A DNA stretch of 20,488 nt from the NCBI GenBank assembly GCA_022566355.1, contig JADFJB010000085.1, forward strand, positions 1 to 20,488, read 5' to 3'. The translations under genes and the position numbers were made by a program. This DNA comes from a candidate division KSB1 bacterium. GTDB lineage: Bacteria > Zhuqueibacterota > JdFR-76 > DREG01. The notes beneath the pieces were generated by a model, which was given only the letters and a program-made list of their open reading frames with translations, made no database searches and was not told the DNA's origin. Within the stretch, counting starts at the first letter, position 1; each line of letters opens with the position of its first letter. This document shows positions 6,889 through 14,913 of the stretch, in pieces.

Positions 6889-7560
6889 ATGCTACGACAG
6901 AAAATGAAACCAATTGTCCTCTTGGCGTGGATATTTCTCTTAAGCTGTACTGATTCTTCCACTGGACCAGCAGGACCTACTGTAGAGTCAAGGGATGGGA
7001 AATTCTTTATCGTGGATCGAACCGGAAAAAGTTGGGATGTCACCCACGCTAAGGAAAAGTACAATATGGACCCATTCGCGTTTCAATTTGGCTTAGGGCC
7101 TTTTGCCATAACACCACTCCTGAATCCGGAAATGCTTGCCCCAGGCGATCCTGGTTACCCCGAGGTTCCATCTCCTTTTATGGTACTAGGGGTTAGTCTG
7201 GCTAATGACCCGCGAGCCTATCCCATTAGAGTTTTATCGTGGCATGAGATTGCCGATGAGGTGTTCGGCGAAACCCATGTTGCGGTAGCATACTGACCGC
7301 TCGTCGATTTGGCTGCCGTGTACAGCCGTGAGATAGATGATAAGGTACTAACCCTAAGTGCAAGCGGTTGGACCTTTGATAACACTTTCGTTTTGTTTGA
7401 CTATGAAACTGAAAGCCTCTGGTATCATTTGCCGGGAGAGGTCGGACTGACTTGCATAAGTGGTCAATACGCCGATCGGAAACTTGCGGAGTTTCCATCG
7501 ACAAAGACAAGGTGGAATACTTGGAGAGACGCCCATCCGACATCTAAGTTTCTCAAATAA
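6889..7560 (+). CDS. DUF3179 lipoprotein with in-frame TGA: candidate selenoprotein (or nonsense-interrupted gene)
   Basis: Reading through one TGA at 7294-7296 (codon 136) gives a single 223-residue DUF3179-family protein in one frame. The start has a strong AGGAGGG ribosome site (6876-6882). A signal peptide ends in the lipobox LLSC (Cys20), so the product should be a lipid-anchored envelope protein. Before the TGA the family features DPRAYPIRVLSWHEI and HVAVAY appear; after it come PLVDLAAVYSR, LTLSASGW, YETESLWYHLPG and the closing TRWNTWRDAHP. In DUF3179 proteins the residue after the conserved Tyr is normally Cys (Tyr-Cys-Pro-Leu), and the TGA sits exactly there. A hairpin suited to a bacterial SECIS follows. 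If the TGA is simply a stop, the product is a 135-residue fragment. Function of the family is unknown. Confidence 0.7.
7297..7335 (+). promoter_or_regulatory. Possible bacterial SECIS-like hairpin downstream of the in-frame TGA
   Basis: GGCTG (7311-7315) and CAGCC (7323-7327) form a 5-bp stem closing a 7-base loop CCGTGTA that contains GU. The loop begins 20 bases after the TGA (19 bases between), within the roughly 16-37 base distance known for bacterial SECIS elements. The first two loop bases are C rather than G, which departs from the usual preference, and there is little support for a longer lower stem. Confidence 0.35.
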
Positions 7561-7607
7561 ATTGTTCAATTTGAAAAAGCACGAAAGATAGTATAAAAAA
7601 TGTATAA

Positions 7608-7879
7608 CGGATTAAAACACAAAAGTTAAATGAATCTCGAAGGAGAGCTGAAAGAAAAGCTGATTTGCGTACAAAATATGGAACGGTTATAGCTCAAAAA
7701 ATAATAAACCAGAAAATATGGCTTGGAATGTCTGCAGAAATGGCACGTAAAAGTGGGGAGAGCCTAATTCAATAAATAAATCAGTGGGAAGTTTTGGATT
7801 ACACTAACAATGGATATATCAAAATAATTACCTTTATTTTGAAAATGGTATTCTTAATAGTTGGCAGGAATCAAAATAA
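7608..7879 (+). pseudogene. Decayed small gene with GMSAEMARKSWGEP..INKSVGS..HEQW-type C-terminal domain
   Basis: The frame open from 7608 reads RRRAERKADLRTKYGTVIAQ and then a stretch ending LGMSAEMARKS (to 7754). One missing base then shifts it; in the new frame WGEPNSINKSVGSFGLH continues (from 7754), followed by TAA at 7805 where a Glu codon (GAA) is expected. QWIYQNNYLYFENGILNSWQ then runs to a true stop at 7877-7879. The conceptual product closely resembles a small bacterial domain with the pattern GMTxEMxxxSWGxPxxINRTVGSWGVHEQWVY. Its function is not known to me. There is no initiation codon in a sensible place, so the 5' end is also lost. One frameshift plus one nonsense codon in an otherwise readable sequence indicates recent inactivation. 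Confidence 0.7.
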
Positions 7880-7936
7880 AATAAATATTTCGGATAAAGT
7901 TTTGAATGATATTTGACATTATTGACGGTCACAAAA

Positions 7937-8031
7937 AGTCTCTTATCTACGAAACGGATACTAGAGATTTATTGTTTTATCTTGCTCTAATTGTATATTC
8001 GTTTTTAATGTGAAAATTGATAAAAGAGACT
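7937..8031. repeat. Imperfect inverted-repeat unit of about 95 bp
   Basis: AGTCTCTTATC (7937-7947) pairs with GATAAAAGAGACT (8019-8031), allowing a two-base bulge. Further in, AAACGGATAC and GTATATTCGTTT are again inversely related. The whole unit could fold into one long hairpin, as a small palindromic element would. Confidence 0.4.
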
Positions 8032-8076
8032 AAATTCACAACAATATATCAATATATATTATATTAAATTAAGTAT

Positions 8077-8240
8077 TTAGTGTCTGAACGAAAACTCGAC
8101 AACTAGTGTCATTCCGGTAATCTTCCCTGCTAAAAACATGCAGGGACAAGCTTGAGCCGGAATCTAATCATTTCAAGCAGGTAGATTCCCGCTAAAAATA
8201 TGCGGGAATGACAGAAAGGATGTATTTGTTCAGACACTAA
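8077..8240. mobile_element. MITE-like non-autonomous element with 13-bp terminal inverted repeats
   Basis: TTAGTGTCTGAAC (8077-8089) is the exact reverse complement of GTTCAGACACTAA (8228-8240), and the match continues loosely a few bases inward. Between them TGTCATTCC (8107-8115) and GGAATGACA (8205-8213) form a second inverted pair enclosing two hairpins, CCCTGC/GCAGGG (8125-8145) and ATTCCCGC/GCGGGAAT (8185-8209), each with a TAAAAAYAT loop. The 164-bp size, terminal repeats and lack of coding capacity fit a miniature element. I see no clear target duplication. Confidence 0.55.
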
Positions 8241-8246
8241 TTATTG

Positions 8247-8304
8247 AATCCATTGATTGGTAATAGGCATGTCGAAGTCTTGTCCGCTAGTCAATGGATT
8301 TTTT
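8247..8304 (+). terminator. Terminator-like hairpin with T tract
   Basis: AATCCATTGA (8247-8256) pairs perfectly with TCAATGGATT (8291-8300), and the 3' arm runs into TTTTTT (8299-8304). The loop of 34 bases is long for a simple terminator, and no gene ends just upstream, so it may instead close a small untranslated RNA or be repeat debris. Confidence 0.4.
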
Positions 8305-8615
8305 GTTTCATAATGATGTAAAGGTATTGATAATGAAGTCAGAAAAACAAAGAGCACTAAATCTATTTAATGATTTTTTTAGAGCTGTGATCTGATGAAG
8401 GTGAAATAATGGCTGAACATTTGAGATTGATAAACTGAAAGAAGAGTGAAAGAGTTAATTATAAAATAATAAATAATAATGTTGGAAAGTACGTGAAGTG
8501 CAAAAAATTATTTAACTTGATCTATTCATAAACCTTATCACTGTTAATCGAGGAAATGATCTTTTTAAGATATTTTATGCTTATCATGCAGGCTTTTTCA
8601 AATGTATGGAAATAG

Positions 8616-8635
8616 ATCCCGTCACGTGACGGGAT
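8616..8635. repeat. Perfect 20-bp palindrome
   Basis: ATCCCGTCACGTGACGGGAT is identical on both strands. It forms the left edge of copy B of the dispersed repeat (8628-8692). Confidence 0.6.
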
Positions 8636-8692
8636 GACATAGTTTGGAGGTTTAAGCATGAAAGCATGATTCATGAATTATTCAGGTTAATT
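8628..8692 (+). repeat. 65-bp dispersed repeat, copy B
   Basis: Begins GACGGGATGACATAGTTTGG and ends ATTATTCAGGTTAATT. It is a near match to 6541-6605, with the central AAAGCATGATTCATGAATTA identical. Confidence 0.75.
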
Positions 8693-8992
8693 TACTTTCA
8701 AATAAAGGACATGATTAATTGGGAATCTTAATATTTTTCCCATCAAACAATTTGATTAAGATCTAAGATTTTCATTGATTTTTAACTTATCAACTAGTAT
8801 TATGCAGCATCTATGGATAAAAAGAGACAAGATCAAGATAGTATTTTATATGCAGGTTGATAAGTGCATTGTTTACCTTCGGGGTTGATAAATAGATAGC
8901 AACTTTTTTCTTGTCAGATTGTTTAAATTAAAATTTTATAAAATAAATTTTCCAAATCTTTTGTTACTATATCGATTAAATAGTACTAACCA

Positions 8993-9008
8993 AATTAAGT
9001 TCTTAATT
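8993..9008. promoter_or_regulatory. Short inverted repeat before the glycan cluster
   Basis: AATTAAG and CTTAATT are separated by two T, a 7-bp dyad ending 24 bases before the first ATG of the cluster at 9033. The position suits an operator or leader hairpin, but in AT-rich DNA this could be chance. Confidence 0.25.
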
Positions 9009-9032
9009 CCGAAAATGAGATAGCATCTATAA

Positions 9033-11111
9033 ATGCGAATTGGGATTGACGCCACATCTTTACCTATTTGCCCGGCTGGCGCTGGTCGGTATCTTTGTAA
9101 TTTGATTAGCAATTTGGCAAAGGTTGATGCAAATAATGAATATTTTATCTTTTTAAAGCGAAGAGATTTTTACCATTTTTCAAATCTATCCGGAAATTTT
9201 GATCTAATTGGATTACCGAATTTTTCTCGCATTCCCCGTATTGCCTGGGAAATGGGTCGGCCAAAATATTTTTCAAAAAAAATGGGTTTGGATGTTTGGC
9301 ATTCACCACATTATGTTGCTCCAATCGGATTTGTCAATACTAGGTTGGTTGTCACGATCCATGATTTAACATTCTTCCTTTTCCCGCAATTGTATTCTTT
9401 CTCCCGCCGGTTTAGTTTTCAGAAATTCATTAACCAGGCAGTGAACCACGCTGATGCGTTGATCACTGTATCCCAAAGCACACAAAATGACCTGACTTCA
9501 CTTTTTCCCCAGGCTGAAGCGAAAACAACAACCATCCACTCAGGAATCGAACCGTACCCCAATAATGGCTATAGCATTGAACAGAAATCTCGCACAAAAA
9601 ACTATTTGACAGACGGTTACCCTTATATTCTTTTTGTAGGTACGTTAGACCGGCGAAAGAATATTCCCTTGCTCATATCTGCGTTTTCAGAACTGGTTCA
9701 AAATAAAGGCATTACACACCATCTGGTCATTGTTGGTCAAGCTGGTAACGATTTGAACTGCGTACGAAGAGAAATTCAATCTGCCAGGTTAGAAAACCGC
9801 ATTCATCTCACTGGATATGTGAACGAAAAAAAATTGCAGTCTTTATACCGGGGAGCTGAATTATTTGTTTGTCCTTCCATGTACGAAGGATTTGGTTTCC
9901 CTGTGCTGGAAGCAATGGCTTATGGCGTTCCAACTCTTTGTTCGGATGTTGGTGCAACAGCTGAGATCGCTAGTTGGCCTGGTATGCGTTTCGAGCCCGG
10001 GGACAAAAAGCAACTGATAACCAAAATGGCCGGGGTATTGTTTGATGTACGGTTTAGAGAAGATTTGATCCAAAAAGGCTTGGCCAGAGCCGGTGATTTC
10101 TCATGGGAAAATACCGCCCGAAAAACAGTTGATTTGTATGAGCAGGTAGGCGTAAAAAGATCCTATAAAACATATGATCGATCTTTCCACGGTTCCAAAA
10201 AAACAGGAAAAAATATCCCCGGATCCAGTTATGCATCACCAACGGGTATTCGAGAAGCCATCCTTCAGACCCTCCTGTTTTCAGACTTATTCGATTATCC
10301 TTTAACGCTGGAGGAAATCCATCGTGATTTGATAGCATATCCAGCATCTGCAAAAAGCATTCAAAAAGAATTAGAAAGCGAGCTGTTAAAAAAAGAAATT
10401 CAATTTTTCGATTGTTATTATTTTCTCAAAGGACGTCAAAATCTCGTTTCACTCCGGCTGCAAAAAAAGGATAAGACAAAAAAGCTTTTACAAAAATACC
10501 GTAGAACACTGAGAAGGATCTGCAGTTTTCCTTTTGTGAAAGCGGTAGCTCTGACCGGAACAATAGCTTTCGAAAATGTTAATGGTAACGATGATATCGA
10601 TCTGGTGCTTATCGTGGATGGACGAAGAACCTGGATTACCTATCTGATGCTGGTCTTGTTTCTAAAAGTGATCGGCAAAAGAAACATAATGTGTATTAAT
10701 TACCTGGAGGGATATTCTCGACCCACTTTACCAGAACAAAACTTTTTCACAGCTCATCAAATTGCCCACCTGTGTCCAATATCAGGGAACGGAGAATTTG
10801 TCCATTATTGGCAGGCCAACAATTGGATCTACGATTTTTTACCCCACGCCGGCTTAACAGGAGTAAATGACGGATTTTTCAATATTCAAAAATCGCGAGT
10901 CAGTAAATTTTTAAAAATGATGTTATCCAATCCTTTTTTCGATCGGCTGGAAAATTTTGTTTACCGGAATTACTCGAAACGAATTCGAACAATTACAGCA
11001 GAATTACAGAACAGCAGAATCTGGATCGATCGCCAGCGAATTCAACTTTTCACCAATGATCATCAGGAACGAATCATGACAAAATTCAATAAAAGAATAT
11101 TATCTCACTAA
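9033..11111 (+). CDS. GT4 glycosyltransferase fused to a nucleotidyltransferase-like domain
   Basis: 692 residues in two parts. Residues 1-375 are a retaining GT-B glycosyltransferase of the GT4 family: MRIGIDATSL with the Gly-rich AGAGRY (15-20), TIHDLTFF (108-115), FVGTLDRRKN (201-210), and the donor-binding EX7E motif Glu285/Glu293 in YEGFGFPVLEAMAYGVP. Residues about 404-692 are a separate module: a winged-helix-like start (LLFSDLFDYPLTLEEIHRDL) followed by a nucleotidyltransferase-fold core with GT (509-510) and DID (Asp521/Asp523) acting as the metal-binding GS/T...DxD motif. FFTAHQIAHLCPISGN is a conserved block in free-standing members. It opens the cluster and is immediately adjacent to the next gene. 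No Shine-Dalgarno is visible. Donor and acceptor are unknown. Confidence 0.85.
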   Translation: MRIGIDATSLPICPAGAGRYLCNLISNLAKVDANNEYFIFLKRRDFYHFSNLSGNFDLIGLPNFSRIPRIAWEMGRPKYFSKKMGLDVWHSPHYVAPIGFVNTRLVVTIHDLTFFLFPQLYSFSRRFSFQKFINQAVNHADALITVSQSTQNDLTSLFPQAEAKTTTIHSGIEPYPNNGYSIEQKSRTKNYLTDGYPYILFVGTLDRRKNIPLLISAFSELVQNKGITHHLVIVGQAGNDLNCVRREIQSARLENRIHLTGYVNEKKLQSLYRGAELFVCPSMYEGFGFPVLEAMAYGVPTLCSDVGATAEIASWPGMRFEPGDKKQLITKMAGVLFDVRFREDLIQKGLARAGDFSWENTARKTVDLYEQVGVKRSYKTYDRSFHGSKKTGKNIPGSSYASPTGIREAILQTLLFSDLFDYPLTLEEIHRDLIAYPASAKSIQKELESELLKKEIQFFDCYYFLKGRQNLVSLRLQKKDKTKKLLQKYRRTLRRICSFPFVKAVALTGTIAFENVNGNDDIDLVLIVDGRRTWITYLMLVLFLKVIGKRNIMCINYLEGYSRPTLPEQNFFTAHQIAHLCPISGNGEFVHYWQANNWIYDFLPHAGLTGVNDGFFNIQKSRVSKFLKMMLSNPFFDRLENFVYRNYSKRIRTITAELQNSRIWIDRQRIQLFTNDHQERIMTKFNKRILSH

Positions 11112-12590
11112 ATGCCAGATGTAATCATAGGACAATCTTATTTTCTGCGCTTTGATCCTAAACTATGGGAGGCAAAGCAACCCTACCCCCCGCTTGGTTC
11201 GCTCTATGCTGCCAGCTACCTGGAGAAAAAAGGCTATGATGTAGCGTTCTTCGATGCCATGCTGGCAGAATCTGAATCGGATTGGCAAGACGCCTTGAGA
11301 AAATATCAACCCAGGTATGCGGTTCTGTTCGAAGACAATTTTAACTATCTCAGCAAAATGTGTCTTTTGCGTATGCGGGAAGCTGCATTTCAAATGTGCA
11401 AAATGGCTAAAAATGTCGGATGTGTTGTTATTGTTTGCGGTTCCGATGCTACCGACCACCCGGGTAAATATTTCGCGGCCGGCGCTGATTATGTTTTGCG
11501 CGGCGAAGGCGAACTAACACTTGGGGAACTGTTGGACGAATTATCCGGTCGTACCACAACTGGTATCCATCAAATAAAATCTTTGTTTTGGCCGAATGGA
11601 AATAGCGGTTTGAACCAGTCAGATCCCAGACCGGTACTAAAAGACCTGGATACTTTGCCGTTTCCTGCCTGGGAAAAGATTGACTTAGATCGATATCGAA
11701 AAACCTGGATAAAAAATCATGGCTACTTCTCCATGAACATGGTTACGACACGTGGTTGTCCGTATCATTGTAACTGGTGTGCGAAACCCATTTGGGGCCA
11801 GCGATACAATTCCCGATCGCCGCTAAATGTTGTCGAAGAATTGGCCTGGCTAAAAGAAAACTATCATCCGGATCATATTGGGTTTGCTGACGACATTCTG
11901 GGACTGAAACCCGGTTGGATCGAGGAGTTTGCCGACCTGGTAGAATCGCATAAAGTTCATACACCTTTTAAAAGTTTAAACCGGGCAGATTTACTACTGA
12001 GATCAGATACCATACCATCGCTGAAAAGAGCGGGGTGCCAAACCTGCTGGATCGGGGCTGAGTCCGGCTCGCAAAAAATTCTCGATGCGATGGAAAAGGG
12101 AACCACAACAGAGCAGATTCATGAAGCTGCAAAACAGCTTCATGAAATTGGGATTAAAGTTGGATTTTTTCTGCAATTCGGCTATCCCGGTGAAACCTGG
12201 CAGGATATCGAGAAAACCATGCAGATGGTGCGAGACTGTAAACCCGACGACATAGGCATCTCGGTGAGTTATCCATTACCAGGAACGAAATTTTATGACC
12301 TGGTAAAAGACCAGTTGGGAACCAAACAGAATTGGCAAGATAGCGACGATTTAGCCATGCTTTACCAGGGTCCCTATTCGACTGCTTTCTACCGGAAGCT
12401 GCATACTGTCATCCATAAAAATTTCCGCAGACAATTGGCCAGGGAGAATCTGAAAGCTGCATACCATTCTCCGCAAAAATTGAATATGAACTACTTTCGT
12501 AAAATTGGCAGAATCGCTTTCAATTCATTAACGCTGCCATTTGATGAATTTGGACTTCAGAGGCTGAAAAAACAATCTGGAATTAGTTGA
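11112..12590 (+). CDS. B12-binding-type radical SAM protein
   Basis: A 492-residue class-B-like radical SAM enzyme. The N-terminal ~180 residues have the cobalamin-binding-domain fold signature (PPLGSLYAASYLEKKGYDV, then a strand pair ending YVLRGEGE), though a clear DxHxxG cobalt-ligand motif is not seen. The radical SAM core begins at VTTRGCPYHCNWC, with cluster Cys216, Cys220 and Cys223 (CxxxCxxC). It continues with the HIGFADDIL, CWIGAESGS and FLQFGYPGET strand motifs typical of this family. Enzymes of this type methylate unactivated carbons or phosphorus or make cyclic skeletons. Its start codon directly follows the previous stop (TAA then ATG), so it is co-transcribed. Substrate unknown; a C-methylation within the glycan or metabolite pathway is inferred. 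Confidence 0.88.
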   Translation: MPDVIIGQSYFLRFDPKLWEAKQPYPPLGSLYAASYLEKKGYDVAFFDAMLAESESDWQDALRKYQPRYAVLFEDNFNYLSKMCLLRMREAAFQMCKMAKNVGCVVIVCGSDATDHPGKYFAAGADYVLRGEGELTLGELLDELSGRTTTGIHQIKSLFWPNGNSGLNQSDPRPVLKDLDTLPFPAWEKIDLDRYRKTWIKNHGYFSMNMVTTRGCPYHCNWCAKPIWGQRYNSRSPLNVVEELAWLKENYHPDHIGFADDILGLKPGWIEEFADLVESHKVHTPFKSLNRADLLLRSDTIPSLKRAGCQTCWIGAESGSQKILDAMEKGTTTEQIHEAAKQLHEIGIKVGFFLQFGYPGETWQDIEKTMQMVRDCKPDDIGISVSYPLPGTKFYDLVKDQLGTKQNWQDSDDLAMLYQGPYSTAFYRKLHTVIHKNFRRQLARENLKAAYHSPQKLNMNYFRKIGRIAFNSLTLPFDEFGLQRLKKQSGIS

Positions 12591-12627
12591 AATAAATCCT
12601 ACTGAAATGCATAAAATATACTAAACC

Positions 12628-13443
12628 ATGGTAGAATTAACAAAACAACTAGTTAAAGTGGAAGAAGCCTTTTCACGGCAATCTAACCATTATGATGAGG
12701 TTGAAAAAGACAACCTGGTTTTGCAGTGGATGCGTGAGCAAGTTCGAAATCATGCACTATCTTATGTTCAGACTGGTCAACATATTCTTGAGCTGAATGC
12801 CGGAACCGGATTAGATGCGGTATTTTTTGCGAATAATGGCTGCCGTGTTCATGCCATTGATATTTCCGAAGGCATGCTTAACCAGTTGCGTAAAAAAGTT
12901 GATTTGCTGAAATTGCACCATAGAATAACTGTTCAAAAATGCTCGCTTACCGAGCTGGAAAATATCAACCATAGTCAGTTTGATTTTATATTTTCAAATT
13001 TTGGCGGATTAAACTGTGTGCCGGATTTGACTTTAGTTACAAAATCCATTTTGCGCTTACTAAAGCCAGGTGGATTTGTAACTATTGTAATAATGCCAAA
13101 ATTTTGTCCCTGGGAATTAGCGCTGATTTTTCGTGGAAAATTTAAAACCGCTTTCCGCCGGCTTCGCCAAAATGGTGCGTTAGCGCAAATTGAAGGCGTA
13201 CAATTTATGGCCTATTACTTTAGCCCTCGACAAGTTATTAGAGCATTTGGACAAGAATTCAAAATAATCAATTTGCAGGGCTTGGCATCTATTAGCCCAC
13301 CTCCTTACATGGAAAAATTCCCTAAACGATATCCCCGGCTATACCGCACTTTAACCGCATTTGATCAATTATTTAGTCGAATTACACCATTTAACAAATG
13401 GGCTGATCACTTCATCTTAACGATGCAATACAATCCGAATTGA
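12628..13443 (+). CDS. Class I SAM-dependent methyltransferase
   Basis: 271 residues. The SAM-binding motif I is HILELNAGTGLDAVFFA (52-68), followed by an acidic ribose-binding strand HAIDIS (Asp78). Motif IV appears as FDFIFSNFGGLN, and LLKPGGFVTIV is the typical motif VI strand. Asn in place of the usual Gly/Cys in LELNAGTG is a mild deviation. The C-terminal half has an FSPRQVIRAFG segment common in methyltransferases acting on small molecules or sugars. It lies 37 bases after the radical SAM gene in the same direction, with no Shine-Dalgarno visible. The methyl acceptor (O, N or C) cannot be told. Confidence 0.85.
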   Translation: MVELTKQLVKVEEAFSRQSNHYDEVEKDNLVLQWMREQVRNHALSYVQTGQHILELNAGTGLDAVFFANNGCRVHAIDISEGMLNQLRKKVDLLKLHHRITVQKCSLTELENINHSQFDFIFSNFGGLNCVPDLTLVTKSILRLLKPGGFVTIVIMPKFCPWELALIFRGKFKTAFRRLRQNGALAQIEGVQFMAYYFSPRQVIRAFGQEFKIINLQGLASISPPPYMEKFPKRYPRLYRTLTAFDQLFSRITPFNKWADHFILTMQYNPN

Positions 13444-13478
13444 AAAGAAATAGTTCTTACTAAAAAGATGGGCCATAA

Positions 13479-14711
13479 ATGAAGTTGCTGTTAAAAAATT
13501 TACATATCTACTCTGATGGTAAAGATTTTTTTGCCGATCTCCGTATAGAGAAGAAAATCCTTACTCGCTGCCAGGGAATTGCACAACGCAGGCGAGAATT
13601 GGTATTGGATCTTTCCGGATATATGGCGCTTTCTGGTCTGATAAACTCTCATGATCATCTCGAATTAAATCTCTTCCCACGATTAGGTAATCCACCTTAC
13701 AATAATTTCTATCAGTGGGCACAAGCAATTTATCATCCTGCATCAACACCCGTCAAGGAAATATTGAATCTTTCACTTGTCGATAAACTGTGGTGGGGAG
13801 CTTACAAGAATTTGGTGTCTGGGGTCACAACCGTTGTTCATCATAATCCATATTATAGTAAAATTTTCAACAATAAATTTCCGATACGCGTGCTTAGAAA
13901 ATATGGCTGGTCTCATTCAATAGGGCACGGATCTGAACTCAAAAAGTCTTTCAAAAAAAGCCATGGAAAACCGTTCATTATTCACGCTGGTGAAGGAATC
14001 GATGCTCAATCTACTTCTGAAATTAATCAATTAATAAAAATAGGACTTATTAGAGAAAACACTGTTCTTGTGCATGGAACAGCACTAAAACCAAAACAAA
14101 TTGATAACCTTTCAAAGGCGAAAGCAAGCCTGGTTTGGTGCCCGGCATCGAATATTTATCTTTTTGGCCAAACGGTAGATGTCTCCATATTAAGAGGACA
14201 AATTCGTGTGGCTTTGGGAACTGACTCCACGATGAGTGGTTCGGCAACATTATTAGATGAACTTCAATTTGCGCAAACCACTGGTCTTGCAGCGAAGAAA
14301 GAACTATTAAAAATGGTTACGTCTATCCCTGCTTCCATTTTCAAAATGACAAATGGATCAGGGTTTTTGGAGGAAGGTTCACCGGCAGATTTAATCCTAG
14401 TGAAAGATACTGGAAAGCCACCGGAACAAATATTGCTCAACTTAAAACCAGGAGATATTGAACTGGTCATGGTAAACGGACTGCCGCGACTTGCAAGTGA
14501 ATCACTTGCCGGTTTACTGGATTTAGGCAACTGTAATGCGCGGATAGGTGGAATTTCTAAATGGATTTATGGCGACGTGGAATCTTTAAGAAACCGTATT
14601 CAGGAGCAGGTTGGAGAAGAAATTCTATCCGGAAATCCACTATGGAATTTATTTCAGGAAAGTGAAAGTCAGGTGATAACAACCGAAGAATATTTGGTTC
14701 ATACCAATTAA
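13479..14711 (+). CDS. Amidohydrolase-family metal-dependent hydrolase
   Basis: 410 residues of the amidohydrolase superfamily, with the composite beta domain at both ends and the TIM barrel between. Metal ligands are recognisable: HDH (His58/His60) in LINSHDHLE, His169 in IIHAGEG, His199 in LVHGTAL, and the barrel-end Asp249 in ALGTDSTMSG. The C-terminal GSPADLILVK segment is the typical return to the beta domain. Close relatives of this layout are SsnA/TrzN-like and cytosine/guanine-deaminase-like enzymes that hydrolyse C-N or C-Cl bonds, so a deaminase or amide hydrolase acting on a biosynthetic intermediate is plausible. It lies 35 bases after the methyltransferase gene and shares its direction. 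Substrate unknown. Confidence 0.88.
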   Translation: MKLLLKNLHIYSDGKDFFADLRIEKKILTRCQGIAQRRRELVLDLSGYMALSGLINSHDHLELNLFPRLGNPPYNNFYQWAQAIYHPASTPVKEILNLSLVDKLWWGAYKNLVSGVTTVVHHNPYYSKIFNNKFPIRVLRKYGWSHSIGHGSELKKSFKKSHGKPFIIHAGEGIDAQSTSEINQLIKIGLIRENTVLVHGTALKPKQIDNLSKAKASLVWCPASNIYLFGQTVDVSILRGQIRVALGTDSTMSGSATLLDELQFAQTTGLAAKKELLKMVTSIPASIFKMTNGSGFLEEGSPADLILVKDTGKPPEQILLNLKPGDIELVMVNGLPRLASESLAGLLDLGNCNARIGGISKWIYGDVESLRNRIQEQVGEEILSGNPLWNLFQESESQVITTEEYLVHTN

Positions 14712-14759
14712 ATAGGGATCATCATAATAATGCGCACTTATTAGTATAAGTATAAAATT

Positions 14760-14841
14760 GTCATCCTGAGCGTAGCGAAGGATCTCTGAAATGTCATAAA
14801 CCCAATAAAATCAAGAGATTCTTCACTTCGTTCAGAATGAC
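14760..14841. repeat. Imperfect palindromic intergenic repeat (28-bp arms)
   Basis: The left arm (14760-14787, GTCATCCTGAGCGTAGCGAA...) and right arm (14814-14841, ending TTCGTTCAGAATGAC) match as inverted repeats at 23 of 28 positions around a 26-base loop. This is a widely dispersed hairpin repeat type, here placed between two cluster genes. Confidence 0.75.
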
Positions 14842-14913
14842 ATTTCGCTAGATATGAATTGATATTAAGATATGGCGAAACATCTTGAATTCTTAAGCAA
14901 AAAATAAAATCCA

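Larger units (their letters stand above)
7880..9032. other. Long AT-rich non-coding region with repeats
   Basis: No protein gene is supported over about 1.15 kb. It contains the imperfect inverted repeat at 7937-8031, a MITE-like element (8077-8240), a terminator-like hairpin (8247-8304), a perfect 20-bp palindrome (8616-8635), and the second copy of a 65-bp repeat (8628-8692). From about 8700 to 9032 it must hold the promoter of the glycan cluster. From 8305 to 8610 I see nothing of note. Confidence 0.5.

Noticed and set aside
7294-7296. Genome-wide reassignment of TGA
   Set aside because: TGA ends several ordinary genes in the window (870, 2994, 3962, 16906, 18366) at places matching family ends, so it is a normal stop here.
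7309-7560. Separate gene starting at TTG 7309 after the TGA
   Set aside because: No ribosome site, the start would remove the most conserved motif, and the frame is the same as that of the upstream part; it is the second half of the DUF3179 gene.
8340-8400. Short 20-codon frame starting MKSEKQRALNLF
   Set aside because: Too short, with no ribosome site, in a stretch of low complexity.
5094-9032. CRISPR array, integrase or transposase gene
   Set aside because: No regularly spaced direct repeats and no recombinase or transposase motifs were seen on either strand.
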